Of a stretch of DNA of 48,820 nucleotides, positions 40,307-48,820 are shown piece after piece. The notes beneath the pieces are model-generated. The model did not search any database and was not told the DNA's origin. It saw only the letters and a program-made list of their open reading frames with translations. Source of the stretch: JAKFWI01 sp031399165 (lineage in GTDB: Bacteria; Pseudomonadota; Alphaproteobacteria; Caulobacterales; Aquidulcibacteraceae); NCBI GenBank assembly GCA_031399165.1, contig JANNOO010000023.1, positions 1-48,820 of the forward strand, written 5' to 3'. The number at the start of each line of letters is the position of its first letter. Positions within the stretch are counted from its first letter, which is position 1. The position numbers and the translations under genes are program-made.

Positions 40307-40468
40307 ATGCTTTCTCTCATGAAGCCCACCGACAAAAAGCCCCCGCCCCAGCCCAAAACCGTGCTCTATGACAAACCGACTCCAAAAGTGTCCCGCCTCA
40401 AGCGCGGCAAAACACTGACCGCAGCCGAGCGGGCGGCGTTTCTCGCCTCACGGCCCGATTTGAAATAG
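40307..40468 (+). CDS. Small basic hypothetical protein
   Basis: A 53-residue protein (49 from ATG 40319): MLSLMKPTDKKPPPQPKTVL, then YDKPTPKVSRLKRGKTLTAA and ERAAFLASRPDLK. Lys/Pro-rich, with a short C-terminal helix. It lies 28 bp after mrp on the same strand and reads as a real small gene because of its compact composition and distinct frame. No function recognised. Confidence 0.5.
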   Translation: MLSLMKPTDKKPPPQPKTVLYDKPTPKVSRLKRGKTLTAAERAAFLASRPDLK

Positions 40469-40650
40469 GCAGCCCGTTCAACGCGCCTCGCGCAAAAGGG
40501 CGCGCGCGCATGGACTTTCGCCTGCATAGGGCGTAGACACTCGCCAGCGATCTAACGTGCGCCACGCTGCCCGCTGGTCGTTTGCCGCTCCATCGCTCGA
40601 TTATTTACCCCTGGCCAACCGCCAGCCGCGACGCATTTCCAAGGTGTATG

Positions 40651-40917
40651 ATGGCGATCGAAGACAATTTCCCGACCATGAGCGATTCGGATCTGGCCAC
40701 GCTGATGGGCAATGTAGAGCGCCTCTCAACGGCCGGCACGGATCGCCAGCGGATAGAGGCCGAACGCCTGACGCCGCTAATCGCCGCCGAACAGGCAGAG
40801 CGCCGCTCCAAGCTGCCGCCCAAGCCCGTCAGGGCGGCCAAGAAGACCGCCGCGGGCGCCAAGCCGTCCATGGCCAAGACCGCCAAGCCCGCGGCCAAGA
40901 AAACCGTCAAGGCTTAA
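40651..40917 (+). CDS. Small protein with Lys/Ala-rich histone-like tail
   Basis: An 88-residue protein (89 from ATG 40648). The N-terminal half is a helical pair, FPTMSDSDLATLMGNVERLS and TDRQRIEAERLTPLIAAEQ. The C-terminal half is KPVRAAKKTAAGAKPSMAKT with further AKKTVKA repeats, as in bacterial histone-H1-like tails. It probably binds nucleic acid or is a DUF-type alphaproteobacterial protein. AAGG precedes the tandem ATGs. 180 bp of gene-free sequence lies upstream (40469-40650). Confidence 0.6.
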   Translation: MAIEDNFPTMSDSDLATLMGNVERLSTAGTDRQRIEAERLTPLIAAEQAERRSKLPPKPVRAAKKTAAGAKPSMAKTAKPAAKKTVKA

Positions 40918-40953
40918 CTCACCCTCACGCGACTTTTGAAAGCGTAGAATTTT

Positions 40954-41436
40954 ATGAACTCGCAGCTGCAGACCGTCCTTCCGCTCAACCTCGCCCTCGC
41001 CGCCGGAGAGGCCGGCATGTTCGGCTCTTTTCTTGCCGCGGTTAACAAGGCCGGGCTTTCCGAGCATTTCGCCGCCCGCGGACCGATGACGGTTTTCGCG
41101 CCGACCGATTTGGCGTTTTCGCAATTTCCGGCGCGCACCTGGGAAAGTTTCGAGAAGACGCAGAGCGCGCAGCTACGCAATATGCTGCTTTGCCATTTCG
41201 TTCCGGGCCTGATCACCGCCGATCAATTCGCCGCGCAGGTCAGCGTAAAGACGCTGCAGGGCGCGAAGTTTGCGGTCGACAACACCGACCAGCCACGCAT
41301 CGGCAGCGCCCTTATCACGCACAAGGACATCGTCGCTGAAAACGGCGTGCTCCACGGCATCGACAACCTGCTGTGGTTCGCCGCCCCGCAACCCGAACGT
41401 CCCCGCCGCGGCGGCCGCGACGACAAACGCCGCTAG
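40954..41436 (+). CDS. Fasciclin-domain protein without signal peptide
   Basis: A 160-residue single FAS1 domain: GMFGSFLAAVNKAGLSEHFA, ARGPMTVFAPTDLAFSQFPA, LRNMLLCHFVPGLITADQF and NGVLHGIDNLLWFAAP. No signal peptide is visible, so it would be cytoplasmic unless exported by another route. The tail is Arg/Gly-rich (PERPRRGGRDDKRR). Its partner at 28848-29453 is a lipoprotein. Confidence 0.85.
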   Translation: MNSQLQTVLPLNLALAAGEAGMFGSFLAAVNKAGLSEHFAARGPMTVFAPTDLAFSQFPARTWESFEKTQSAQLRNMLLCHFVPGLITADQFAAQVSVKTLQGAKFAVDNTDQPRIGSALITHKDIVAENGVLHGIDNLLWFAAPQPERPRRGGRDDKRR

Positions 41437-41470
41437 AAGGCGCTGCCAGCTCCGTCCTATACGTTTATCG

Positions 41471-41490
41471 GCCCCGGCGCAGGCCGGGGC
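41471..41490. terminator. GC hairpin between convergent genes
   Basis: GCCCCGGC (41471-41478), GCAG loop, GCCGGGGC (41483-41490). It lies between the convergent fasciclin and RND genes. No T-tract, so weak. Confidence 0.5.
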
Positions 41491-41555
41491 TGATAAGGTT
41501 CACGCACGGAGCGAAAGCCCGTGAACGCACAAGTGCGTCACGTGAGAACCGTGCG

Positions 41556-44500
41556 CTACTCCGCCGGATGGTGATGCGGCTTTGCTTCATCGTGGCGCGA
41601 GGAGAAGCGTGAGAAGAATGGCACGATCCTGCGCTCAAGCCGGTCAATCAGCACGAACATCGCTGGCACGAAAATTAGCGACAGCAGCGTGGAAAGCAGC
41701 AACCCACCGATCACCGCGACACCCATGCCCTGGCGCAGCGAGCCATCCGGCCCTAGCCCCAGCGCCAGGGGAACCATGCCCGCGCTCATCGCGATCGTGG
41801 TCATCACGATCGGGCGCGCGCGCTTGGAGCCGGCCTCGCGCAGCGCCTGATCGCGGCTCATCCCCTTCTGCATCGCCTCAACAGCAAAATCGACCAGCAG
41901 GATCGAGTTCTTGGTGACGATGCCCATCAGCATGATGAGGCCGATGCCGACAAACAGAGACAGCGGCTGGCCCGTCGCCAGAAGCCCGATCATCGCGCCG
42001 CCAATGGAAAGCGGAAACGCCGTAAGGATGGTGATGGGCTGGAAGAAATCGCGGAACAGCAGAACCAGCACCGTATAGACCAGCAAAAGTCCCCAGATCA
42101 TCGCCATGGCGAACATGCCGAGAAATTCCTGCGTCTCCTCGGTTTCGCCGCCTGCAACAATCTCAACGCCCTTCGGCATTTCACCGGCCATGTCCTTGCC
42201 GTCGGCTTTGTATGTTTCGCCTGCCGCGTGCAGAGCGCTCAATTGATAGACCTTCTCGAGCGCGTTGGCCGTCGCGCCTTCCGTGACGTTGGCGAACACG
42301 GTGACTTCGCGCTGGCGATCACGCCGCGAAACCGTCGCATCGCCCACGCTGAACGTCACATCCGCCACCGCGTCCAAACGAATGGAATCGCCGGTGGAAG
42401 CCCGCACGCGCAGCGATTTGATGGTTTCCAAATCTGTCCGCGCATCGGAGCGCAGAAGCACCCGTATCGGAATCTGGCGGTCGGACAGGTTGAACTTGGC
42501 AAGGTTCTGCTCCACGTCGCCATTAGTCGCGATGCGCGCAGCCGCCGCGATATCCTGTGCCGATACGCCAAGGCGCGCGGCCTCGTCAGGGCGCGGCCTG
42601 ATCTGAATTTCCGGGCGCTTGACGCTGGCGGAGGAATAAACGTCCGCCAGTTCGGGAATGGTTTTCATCTGCGAGACAAGCATGTCGGCCGCAGCCGTTA
42701 CGGCGGCGCGATCCTCGCCAACGAACGAGAGTGTTATGTCCGCTCCGCGCGAACCGCCCTGGAAGTTCTGAAATCCCACGCGCACGTCCGGGATGCTGGC
42801 GAGCAGCGGGCGCAGCTGCTGCTGGATGTCGTAGGCCGAGCCATCGCGCTCCTCGCGATCCTTCAGGAGGAACGAAACCGACGCCGTCGTCGCCGCGCCT
42901 TCTGAGCCGCTGATCGAAATGAAGGTCCCCTCAACATCCTTGAATTTCTGCACCGCCTGCGGGATGCCCCGCAGCAGCCGGTCGGCGTCCATCAGCGGCG
43001 TACCGGGCGCAAACTCGACCTGCGCCTGCACGGAATCGCCGTCGATACGCGGAATGAATGTCGCCGGCACGAACGAGCCAAGCACCAGGGACGCGATGAA
43101 CACGGCCACGCCACCGCCGACCGTTTTCCAGGGATTGCGGATCGCCCAGTCGAGAGTCTTTTCATACCACGCCCGCAAACGCCCAGGGCGGTCTCTCGAC
43201 GCGTCGTGCGGGCGCAGGAAATGCGCCGCCATCATCGGCGTGATGAGCCGTGCGACCATCAGAGAGATAAACACGGCGATGGCTACGGTGACGCCGAACT
43301 GGTTGAAGAATTGTCCGGTGGTGTTGCCCTGCATAAAGCTCACCGGCAAGAATACGGCGATGATCGTCGCTGATGTCGCGACCACGGCGAGGCCGATCTC
43401 GTCGGCCGCTTCCATCGAGGCTTCGTACGGTCCCTTACCTTCGCGCATATGGCGCACGATGTTCTCGATCTCCACGATCGCGTCATCCACCAGCACGCCA
43501 GCCACGAGGCTGAGCGCGATCAGCGTGATCATGTTCAGCGTGAAGCCAAGTGGCTCGATGAACGCAAAAGTGGGGATAATGGAAAGCGGAATGGCGCAAG
43601 CGGCGATGACCGTCGCACGCCAGTCCCGCAACACCAGGAACACAACCAGCGTCGCGAGCGCCGCGCCCTCAAGCAGCGCTTCGATCGAGGAATGGTGCAT
43701 ACCCTTGATGAAATCGACCGGCGTGGTGATCTGGCGAAAGCTGACGCGGCCTTGCTTCTCGATCTCCTCCAGCCGCGCGGCCATCCTGTCGAACACATGA
43801 ACTTCGCTCGCGCCCTTGGCGCGGCTGACCATGAACGAAATGACCGGCTGGCCGTTGTAACGCGCGATCTCGGAAAGATCGCTCGAGCCGTCGCGCACCT
43901 GACCGAGATCAGCAAGGCGGATAGAGCGCCCGCCCGGCAGCGTGATGCGCGATTCAGCAAGCGCCGCTACGGTTTCGGCCCCGCCCAAGGTGCGCAAGGT
44001 TTGCGCCTGCCCGCCAATTTCGGCCCGTCCTCCGGGCAGATCGACATTCGCGCTGCGCAATTGACGGCTGACTTCATCGGCTGTGATGCCAAAGCCAAGT
44101 AATATCTGCGGGTCCAGCTCAATGCGCACTTCGCGATCCACGCCGCCAAGGCGGCGCACCTGGCTGACGCCGGTGATGGCGAGAAGATCGCGATTAAGGT
44201 CATTATCGATGAACCAAGACAAATCTGCCTCGGACATGCCGGCGCCATCGACAGCGTAATAGCCGATCGGCTCGGCCGCTGTATCGAGCCGCTCGATCGC
44301 CGGTTCCTGCATGTCGGCGGGCAATTCGGAGCGCACGCGAGAGAGCGCATCGCGCGCATCATCGACGGCGCGCACGATGTCAGCGTCGAGCTGCAACTCG
44401 ACCAGCGTCTGGGAGAAACCTTGGTTTATCGTCGATGTAACGCGCTTGACGCCCTGCACGCCGGTGAGCGCGCCTTCAACGCGCTGCGTGATTTGCGTTT

Positions 44501-44684
44501 CCATTTCCGACGGCGCCGCGCCTGGCTGGGTGATGGTTACGGAGAGGCCCGGAAACTCGATGTTAGGAAGCTGATTGATCGGAAGCCGAAAATAGGCCGT
44601 CGCGCCGGCGAGAATTAGCGCGATAAACAACATGATAGGCGGGATCGGATTGCGGATCGCCGTGGCTGAAATATTGAGCGCCAC
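41556..44684 (-). CDS. RND efflux transporter permease (HAE1 family)
   Basis: A 1042-residue inner-membrane proton-driven pump. It starts MALNISATAIRNPIPPIMLF; TM1 LFIALILAGATAYFRL is followed by the porter domain (LSVTITQPGAAPSEMETQIT). TM4 carries SLVAGVLVDDAIVEIENIV with the proton-relay Asp pair. TM10/11 blocks are GIGLIMLMGIVTKNSILLVD and RPIVMTTIAMSAGMVPLALG. Full length. The substrate is not predictable; the pairing with a TetR regulator suggests drug or solvent export. The adjacent MFP gene ends 5 bp upstream. Confidence 0.95.
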   Translation of the reverse strand: MALNISATAIRNPIPPIMLFIALILAGATAYFRLPINQLPNIEFPGLSVTITQPGAAPSEMETQITQRVEGALTGVQGVKRVTSTINQGFSQTLVELQLDADIVRAVDDARDALSRVRSELPADMQEPAIERLDTAAEPIGYYAVDGAGMSEADLSWFIDNDLNRDLLAITGVSQVRRLGGVDREVRIELDPQILLGFGITADEVSRQLRSANVDLPGGRAEIGGQAQTLRTLGGAETVAALAESRITLPGGRSIRLADLGQVRDGSSDLSEIARYNGQPVISFMVSRAKGASEVHVFDRMAARLEEIEKQGRVSFRQITTPVDFIKGMHHSSIEALLEGAALATLVVFLVLRDWRATVIAACAIPLSIIPTFAFIEPLGFTLNMITLIALSLVAGVLVDDAIVEIENIVRHMREGKGPYEASMEAADEIGLAVVATSATIIAVFLPVSFMQGNTTGQFFNQFGVTVAIAVFISLMVARLITPMMAAHFLRPHDASRDRPGRLRAWYEKTLDWAIRNPWKTVGGGVAVFIASLVLGSFVPATFIPRIDGDSVQAQVEFAPGTPLMDADRLLRGIPQAVQKFKDVEGTFISISGSEGAATTASVSFLLKDREERDGSAYDIQQQLRPLLASIPDVRVGFQNFQGGSRGADITLSFVGEDRAAVTAAADMLVSQMKTIPELADVYSSASVKRPEIQIRPRPDEAARLGVSAQDIAAAARIATNGDVEQNLAKFNLSDRQIPIRVLLRSDARTDLETIKSLRVRASTGDSIRLDAVADVTFSVGDATVSRRDRQREVTVFANVTEGATANALEKVYQLSALHAAGETYKADGKDMAGEMPKGVEIVAGGETEETQEFLGMFAMAMIWGLLLVYTVLVLLFRDFFQPITILTAFPLSIGGAMIGLLATGQPLSLFVGIGLIMLMGIVTKNSILLVDFAVEAMQKGMSRDQALREAGSKRARPIVMTTIAMSAGMVPLALGLGPDGSLRQGMGVAVIGGLLLSTLLSLIFVPAMFVLIDRLERRIVPFFSRFSSRHDEAKPHHHPAE

Positions 44685-44689
44685 GAGCG

Positions 44690-45850
44690 TCAGCCTCCCT
44701 TGCCGGCGGCGCCTGCCGCCGCTTCGGCGGGCTCGGCAGCCGGCGCTATGCGCACAAGATCTCCATTCTGAAGGAAGGCAGCGCCGCCGAGCGCAACGCG
44801 CATGCCCGGCTGCAGGCCGTTCTTGATCATCACGCTATCGCCAGCGCGCTCTCCCAGCGCGACGATTGTGCGCCTCGCGCGGTTTTGCGCATCAACTACG
44901 AACACGAACGCCGCGCCTTCGTTATAGCTTATGGCTTGTTGCGGCACCGCCAGCGCCTGCACCGGCGGCAGATCCACTTCGCCACGCAGGAACATGCCAG
45001 CCCGCAAACGCGAATCCCGCGGCAGATCGAATAGCGCTGTGCCGGTTCGCGTGCGGCTGTCGATCGCCGGCGGCGGACGGCGCAAGGTGGCGGCAATGGA
45101 GCCGTCATCCGCCATGCGGAATACCGCCTTCTGGCCAACCTTAAGCGCAAGCATATCAGATTCAGCGACCTCGGCCGCAACCTCAAGCGCGTTGTCGGCG
45201 ACAATGCGGAACAACGTTTGCCCATCGACCGATTGACCGAGAACCGCAGGGCGTTCGATAACAAGACCGGCGCTTGGCGCGCGAACAAAACCGCCCTGCG
45301 TACGCGCGTTAAATTCGGCATAGGCGGCGCGCGCCTGCGCCAGCCGCGCCTTCGCCGCTTCGGCGTCAGCGTTGCGCGAGGCCAATTGTTCCGCCGAGAG
45401 CGCGCCGGAATCCTTGATCGACTCAGCGCGCGCATATGCGCCAACGGCGCGCACTTCGGCCGCCTCAGCCTCTTTGACCGCAGCGATGGAGGACGCGCCT
45501 TGCGCTTCGATCAGCGCGGTATCGAGCCGCGCCAGCGCCTGGCCCTTCTGAACGTAATCGCCCTGCTCAACCAGCAGCTCAAGCACGCGCACGCCCTGGG
45601 CTGGCGCGAACACGCGAATGTCCCGGCGCGGGCGGGCTTCGCCGGAGAGCGCGATGCGGCGCGCAAAACGCTGAGGCTGCACCATTGCAACGCTGACAGT
45701 CTGTCCGCGGCTAATTTCGTCAGCCGTGGTCGAGGCTTCGCCCTTATCGCCCGAAACCGCGGCATAAATGCCGTAAGCGGAAGCGGCGAGCGCAACGCCG
45801 CCGACCAGCAACGCGCTACGGCGGCGCTTTTTCATTTCCGGATCAGTCAT
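44690..45850 (-). CDS. RND membrane-fusion protein
   Basis: A 386-residue periplasmic adaptor with an N-terminal anchor (SALLVGGVALAASAYGIYA). Lipoyl/barrel-sandwich halves are VRVLELLVEQGDYVQKGQAL and GGFVRAPSAGLVIERPAVLG, with an alpha-hairpin (AAVKEAEAAEVRAVGAYARA) between them. A beta-barrel (LRAGMFLRGEVDLPPVQALA) and C-terminal domain follow. Links the permease to the outer-membrane factor at 46624. Its ATG shares one base with the TetR stop (TGATG). Confidence 0.93.
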   Translation of the reverse strand: MTDPEMKKRRRSALLVGGVALAASAYGIYAAVSGDKGEASTTADEISRGQTVSVAMVQPQRFARRIALSGEARPRRDIRVFAPAQGVRVLELLVEQGDYVQKGQALARLDTALIEAQGASSIAAVKEAEAAEVRAVGAYARAESIKDSGALSAEQLASRNADAEAAKARLAQARAAYAEFNARTQGGFVRAPSAGLVIERPAVLGQSVDGQTLFRIVADNALEVAAEVAESDMLALKVGQKAVFRMADDGSIAATLRRPPPAIDSRTRTGTALFDLPRDSRLRAGMFLRGEVDLPPVQALAVPQQAISYNEGAAFVFVVDAQNRARRTIVALGERAGDSVMIKNGLQPGMRVALGGAAFLQNGDLVRIAPAAEPAEAAAGAAGKGG

Positions 45851-46512
45851 CAGACCTTCTCCCGGCGCGTCTCGGCGGACGGCCTCTTTCGCGTGGTCTC
45901 GGCTCGTGGCGCTGGCGAGGGCCGCAGCACACGGTGCAGCAATTCGCGGACATCTTCGCCGACCTGCTCGCGCTCATCGGCGCCGCGCATAACCACGCGC
46001 ATGCAAAGCCCGTCGACAGCGCCAAATACAATTCGTCCGGCCTGCGCGGGATGGATCGAACGGTCAAACTCGCCGCGCGCCTGACATTCGGCGATATGGT
46101 GCGTCAGCTTGGCCTGGAACGGCGCAGCGCCTTCGCGCAGGCGCGCTGCGAATTCCGGATTGCGCATCGCTTCACCGACGATATCGCCCATCAACGGCGC
46201 CCCGCCGCGATCGAGAATTTTGCCGACAAACATTTCTGCGCCAAACACCAAGCGCTCTATCAGGTCTTCACCATTGCGCACGTTGTCGAACAAGGCGTCG
46301 CGGCTTTGGCCGTCGGCGCAGATGATGGCGGCGATGATTTCAGTCTTGGACGGAAAATAGCGGTAGATTGCGCCGGCGGAGAGTTGCGCCTCCGCGCAGA
46401 TTTCATGCATCGACGTTTGATGAAAGCCGCGGCGGCGAAAACATGCCAGGGCCGCGTCCATGATCTGACGCCGGCGCCGCTCACTCAGGTCAGGATCCGC
46501 AACGCGCGCCAT
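45850..46512 (-). CDS. TetR-family regulator of the RND operon
   Basis: A 220-residue repressor. Helix-turn-helix: RRRQIMDAALACFRRRGFHQ, TSMHEICAEAQLSAGAIYRY, FPSKTEIIAAI. The ligand-binding C-terminal half is variable (LIERLVFGAEMFVGKILDRG). Start MARVADPD at 46512, preferred over 46566. It is the first gene of the tetR-MFP-permease operon, and divergent from the outer-membrane factor, with an operator-like palindrome between them. Confidence 0.9.
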   Translation of the reverse strand: MARVADPDLSERRRRQIMDAALACFRRRGFHQTSMHEICAEAQLSAGAIYRYFPSKTEIIAAIICADGQSRDALFDNVRNGEDLIERLVFGAEMFVGKILDRGGAPLMGDIVGEAMRNPEFAARLREGAAPFQAKLTHHIAECQARGEFDRSIHPAQAGRIVFGAVDGLCMRVVMRGADEREQVGEDVRELLHRVLRPSPAPRAETTRKRPSAETRREKV

Positions 46513-46569
46513 AGCCCTCAATGCTCCTGCCGGGCGCGCCTCGTTGACGCCTCTGCCCAGCCCCATTAT

Positions 46570-46589
46570 AAAGCGAATGTTCGTTCTTT
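46570..46589. promoter_or_regulatory. Candidate TetR operator
   Basis: AAAGCGAATGTTCGTTCTTT is an imperfect palindrome (AAAG..GAA..TTC...TTT) in the 111-bp gap between tetR and the outer-membrane factor. Binding is inferred. Confidence 0.5.
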
Positions 46590-46623
46590 AAATGTTAACG
46601 GCTTTCGCGTCAACGTGCCCCCC

Positions 46624-48102
46624 ATGACACCGTCCCCCCTTCGGCAGGCTCTGCTGATCGCGGTCAGCGCCAGTGCGCTGGCTGGCTGTTCGCTTCTGCC
46701 AAAGGAAAGGCCGACGCCGCCGCCCTTGCCCAGCGCGTTCCCCACCGCTGGAACGAGTGCGGTTGCCGCGGCAGCCGACGTGCCGCTGACGGATTGGTGG
46801 AAGGGCTTTTCAGATCCCACGCTGGACGCGCTGATCGCCGAGGGTTTGGAACGCAGCCCGACTGTGCGCCAGGCGGCGCTGCGCGTGCGGACCGCGCGGG
46901 CGCAAAGCCGTCAGACCTTGTCAACCTATTTGCCCTCGGTCAGCGGAACCGGACGCGCGCAATATACCCGCTCCATCGAAGGGCCCGGCCTTTTCGGGTC
47001 GACCCCCGGCGGCGCTGGCGGCGGCGATGCGACGCCGGAGGCAGAGCAGGCAATCGGCAGCTACGGGCTTTCGGCGTCATGGGAAATCCCTCTCTTCGCG
47101 CGGCTGGAGGCAGCTGTCGTCGGCGCGCGCGCCAATACCCGCGCGGCCAATGAGGACGTGCGCGGCGCTCGCGTCACGCTCGCGGCTGACATCGCCGACG
47201 CCTATGTTGACCTGCGCACCTCCCAGAATCGCTTGAAAGCGCTGCGCGAGGGCGCCGATATTTCCTTATCGCTGGCGGACATTCTGAAGATCAGCGCCGA
47301 CGCCGGCATAGCTTCGCCATCAGACGCCGCGGACGCGCGCCGGCAGGCGGAAAACACCCGCGCGGCGTTGGCCGATGTAGAGATTGGCGCGCGCCAATCG
47401 GCCAACACGCTATCGACATTACGCGCCCGCGCACCCGGCACTGAGCCGGCTGCAATCGCCGTGGTGCTGAACGAGCCAGCCCCGGTGCCGACGATCACGC
47501 TCGCTGGCGCGCCCGCCGCGCCGGCTGATCTGGTCCGCCTGCGCCCGGATATCGCGCGCGCCGAAGCGAATGCGATTGTCGCCGCCGCGCAAGTGGGCGT
47601 GTCGCGCGCGGATTTGCTGCCCAGCCTCAACCTCACCGGCGCGCTGACGACGTCAGATAATCTGATCGGTTCCGCGCTCAGCCAGATTACGACTGAGGCG
47701 ACCGCGACGCCGTCGATCTCGATCCCGCTGCTGGATTGGGGCCAGCGCTTCGCGGCGATCGACGTCAGCAAATCGCGATTCAAATCGGCGCTGATCGATT
47801 ACGAAACGGCGGTGAACCAGGGCGTGTCCGAGGCGTCGCTTGCGCTGACGCAGCTTGAGCAAGGCCAGATGCGGCTTGACCGCGCCCGCGCTGCGGAAGC
47901 AGCCGCGGAAATCACAGCCAACGGTACGCGCGCTTCGTTCGGCGCCGGTATCGCCAGCCTCAGCGACCGGCTGCGTTCCGACCAGCAATTTCTCGACGCG
48001 CAGACACAGCGCATCCAGGCGGAGGCTTCAGCAGCGAAAGCGGCGATCGCGGTCTACCGCGCCTTTGGCGGCGGCCCGCCCGATCTTTCGCAAACGCGTT
48101 AG
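46624..48102 (+). CDS. NodT-type outer-membrane factor lipoprotein
   Basis: A 492-residue TolC-like channel. The signal peptide ends in SALAGCSLLP with a lipobox LAGC. It has two outer-membrane-factor repeats with typical blocks WWKGFSDPTLDALIAEGLER, SWEIPLFARLEAAVVGARAN, DLVRLRPDIARAEANAIVAA and LLDWGQRFAAIDVSKSRFKS. Completes the tripartite pump. It is transcribed away from tetR, MFP and permease. Confidence 0.93.
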   Translation: MTPSPLRQALLIAVSASALAGCSLLPKERPTPPPLPSAFPTAGTSAVAAAADVPLTDWWKGFSDPTLDALIAEGLERSPTVRQAALRVRTARAQSRQTLSTYLPSVSGTGRAQYTRSIEGPGLFGSTPGGAGGGDATPEAEQAIGSYGLSASWEIPLFARLEAAVVGARANTRAANEDVRGARVTLAADIADAYVDLRTSQNRLKALREGADISLSLADILKISADAGIASPSDAADARRQAENTRAALADVEIGARQSANTLSTLRARAPGTEPAAIAVVLNEPAPVPTITLAGAPAAPADLVRLRPDIARAEANAIVAAAQVGVSRADLLPSLNLTGALTTSDNLIGSALSQITTEATATPSISIPLLDWGQRFAAIDVSKSRFKSALIDYETAVNQGVSEASLALTQLEQGQMRLDRARAAEAAAEITANGTRASFGAGIASLSDRLRSDQQFLDAQTQRIQAEASAAKAAIAVYRAFGGGPPDLSQTR

Positions 48103-48254
48103 AACCGCCATTACTCGGCCCCCCGCCGGTCTTCGCCGCGCGAAACCGGTGCCGAGACTGTGAGGTCGTCTTTCTAAATCCCAACCTATACTTGGCGCTA
48201 TCGTCTGCTGATGGCCCGAAAGCGGACCTCCGGTTAAAGCAGAAGGAGGAGCCC

Positions 48255-48662
48255 ATGCGAATTATAGTATTGCTGGCGATCGCCACGGTGAGCGCCGCCC
48301 CATCCGCAGCGCTGGCTCATCACAGCATCGCGCCGATCTACGACACTGCGGCGACCGCTACGATCACCGGGCGTTTGACGAAAGTAGAGTTCGTCGCACC
48401 GCATGTGCGCTTTGAGGTGCGTGTATCCGACGAGAACGGCGGGTCGGAACTATGGAAGCTGGAAAGCCGATCGCCTAACGGGATGGAGCGTGCGGGACTC
48501 ACCGCAGGCGCGTTGCCGATCGGCAGCACGGTTGAATTCACCGGAAGCCCCGGGAGAGACGGCTCCCGGACGATGTGGCCCTCGTTCCTGAAAGTGGACG
48601 GCGCGAAAACCTATGATTTCCGCCGCCGGCCCTCGCCGGCGACGCCGGACGGGGCGCGGTGA
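48255..48662 (+). CDS. DUF6152-like exported protein
   Basis: A 135-residue protein. The signal peptide is MRIIVLLAIATVSAAPSAAL, cleaved before or in AHHS. It then reads HHSIAPIYDTAATATITGRL, TKVEFVAPHVRFEVRV and GTVEF-like IGSTVEFTGSPGRDG, matching the DUF6152 family (small beta proteins beginning AHHS). GGAGG 5 nt before ATG 48255. 152 bp of gene-free sequence lies upstream. Confidence 0.8.
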   Translation: MRIIVLLAIATVSAAPSAALAHHSIAPIYDTAATATITGRLTKVEFVAPHVRFEVRVSDENGGSELWKLESRSPNGMERAGLTAGALPIGSTVEFTGSPGRDGSRTMWPSFLKVDGAKTYDFRRRPSPATPDGAR

Positions 48663-48741
48663 CGCCATCGTCGGCTTATGGCCGAGGCTGTGTGGAAACG
48701 CTCTGGTTCGTCGGGCACGGTCGTCGGGGCGAGCCTGAAGA

Positions 48742-48820
48742 TCAGGCGGCCATCGCCCGGATCAGCGGCTTGACGCCAAATAGTGCGATCATCCGCTTCA
48801 GATTGTATGCCAGCACGTTG
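48742..48820 (-). mobile_element. C-terminal end of a transposase (partial, IS5/IS1182-like)
   Basis: The minus frame enters from the right edge as NVLAYNLKRMIALFGVKPLI and ends RAMAA at a TGA (48742-48744). The LAYNLKRM block is the standard end of IS1182/IS5-type DDE transposases. The sequence near 48680-48710 (GCTGTGTGGAAACGCTC) may be the element's terminal inverted repeat. Incomplete in the window. Confidence 0.75.

Noticed and set aside
41556..48102. RND pump as the exporter of the cluster product
   Set aside because: It is 17 kb away beyond unrelated housekeeping genes and has its own TetR; there is nothing to tie it to the cluster.

Overview
The window looks like a high-GC alphaproteobacterial chromosome, most likely Caulobacterales or a Hyphomonadaceae-type relative. 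The signs are an adjacent divK-pleD pair, an hflK-hflC-DUF2065 run, a zinc-ribbon DinB, a MucR/Ros regulator and an RND-TetR-NodT block. This assignment is inferred from gene content only; no 16S or marker phylogeny was possible.

Layout. (1) 1-1505: an impossible-looking in-frame joint of the first ABC half of EttA to an N-terminally truncated adenylosuccinate synthetase, probably an assembly chimera at the contig edge. (2) 1600-5077: an ArsR/SRPBCC operon with two copies of a CAACC-N4-GGTTG operator, a hemerythrin protein, a glycine-zipper protein and two hypothetical proteins, followed by a tRNA(CAT) that is most likely tRNA-Ile2. (3) 5392-24559, possibly to 24873: a biosynthetic gene cluster, the most interesting part of the window. 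(4) 24884-48662: ordinary housekeeping and envelope genes (MliC-like inhibitor, SIMPL protein, GT-C membrane protein, rpmG, a DUF433/DUF5615 pair with a damaged toxin, two fasciclins, dinB, ROK kinase, divK-pleD, hydrolase, acyltransferase, HIT, hflKC, mrp, and an RND efflux system with its TetR and outer-membrane factor). (5) 48742-48820: the tail of a transposase at the right edge.

The cluster. A 58-residue peptide gene at 12104-12280 (minus strand) encodes a thiopeptide-type precursor. It has an acidic leader with an LDLTDIDLAEL-like block, a PEMGA end, and a Ser/Thr/Cys-rich core STCSEGSYCCSSSTSSCCS. On the plus strand (14653-24559) lie the enzymes expected for thiopeptide (pyritide) maturation: a tRNA-Glu-type LanB dehydratase (split by a frameshift), a SpaB_C-like protein that may be the six-membered-ring (pyridine) synthase, an RRE/E1-like cyclodehydratase partner, an unassigned protein, a YcaO cyclodehydratase with an N-terminal zinc E1-like part, a SagB-type azoline dehydrogenase, and a second SpaB_C protein with the glutamate-elimination signature. 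The left wing (5392-12043) holds a stand-alone NRPS condensation domain (apparently frameshifted at its end), a Rieske oxygenase, a 4'-phosphopantetheinyl transferase, an adenylation-carrier didomain whose pocket residues resemble a glycine code, and a DesK/DesR-type two-component system. Between the wings sit a MucR-like regulator and a beta-lactamase-fold protein whose catalytic serine is replaced by cysteine.

Inference: the core peptide is azol(in)ated, dehydrated and cyclised like a thiopeptide, and may carry an acyl or aminoacyl group built on the A-T didomain, modified by the Rieske enzyme and joined by the C domain or the Cys-type hydrolase fold. No dedicated exporter or obvious self-resistance gene was seen. 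Two apparent frameshifts inside the cluster need read-level confirmation before function is argued.
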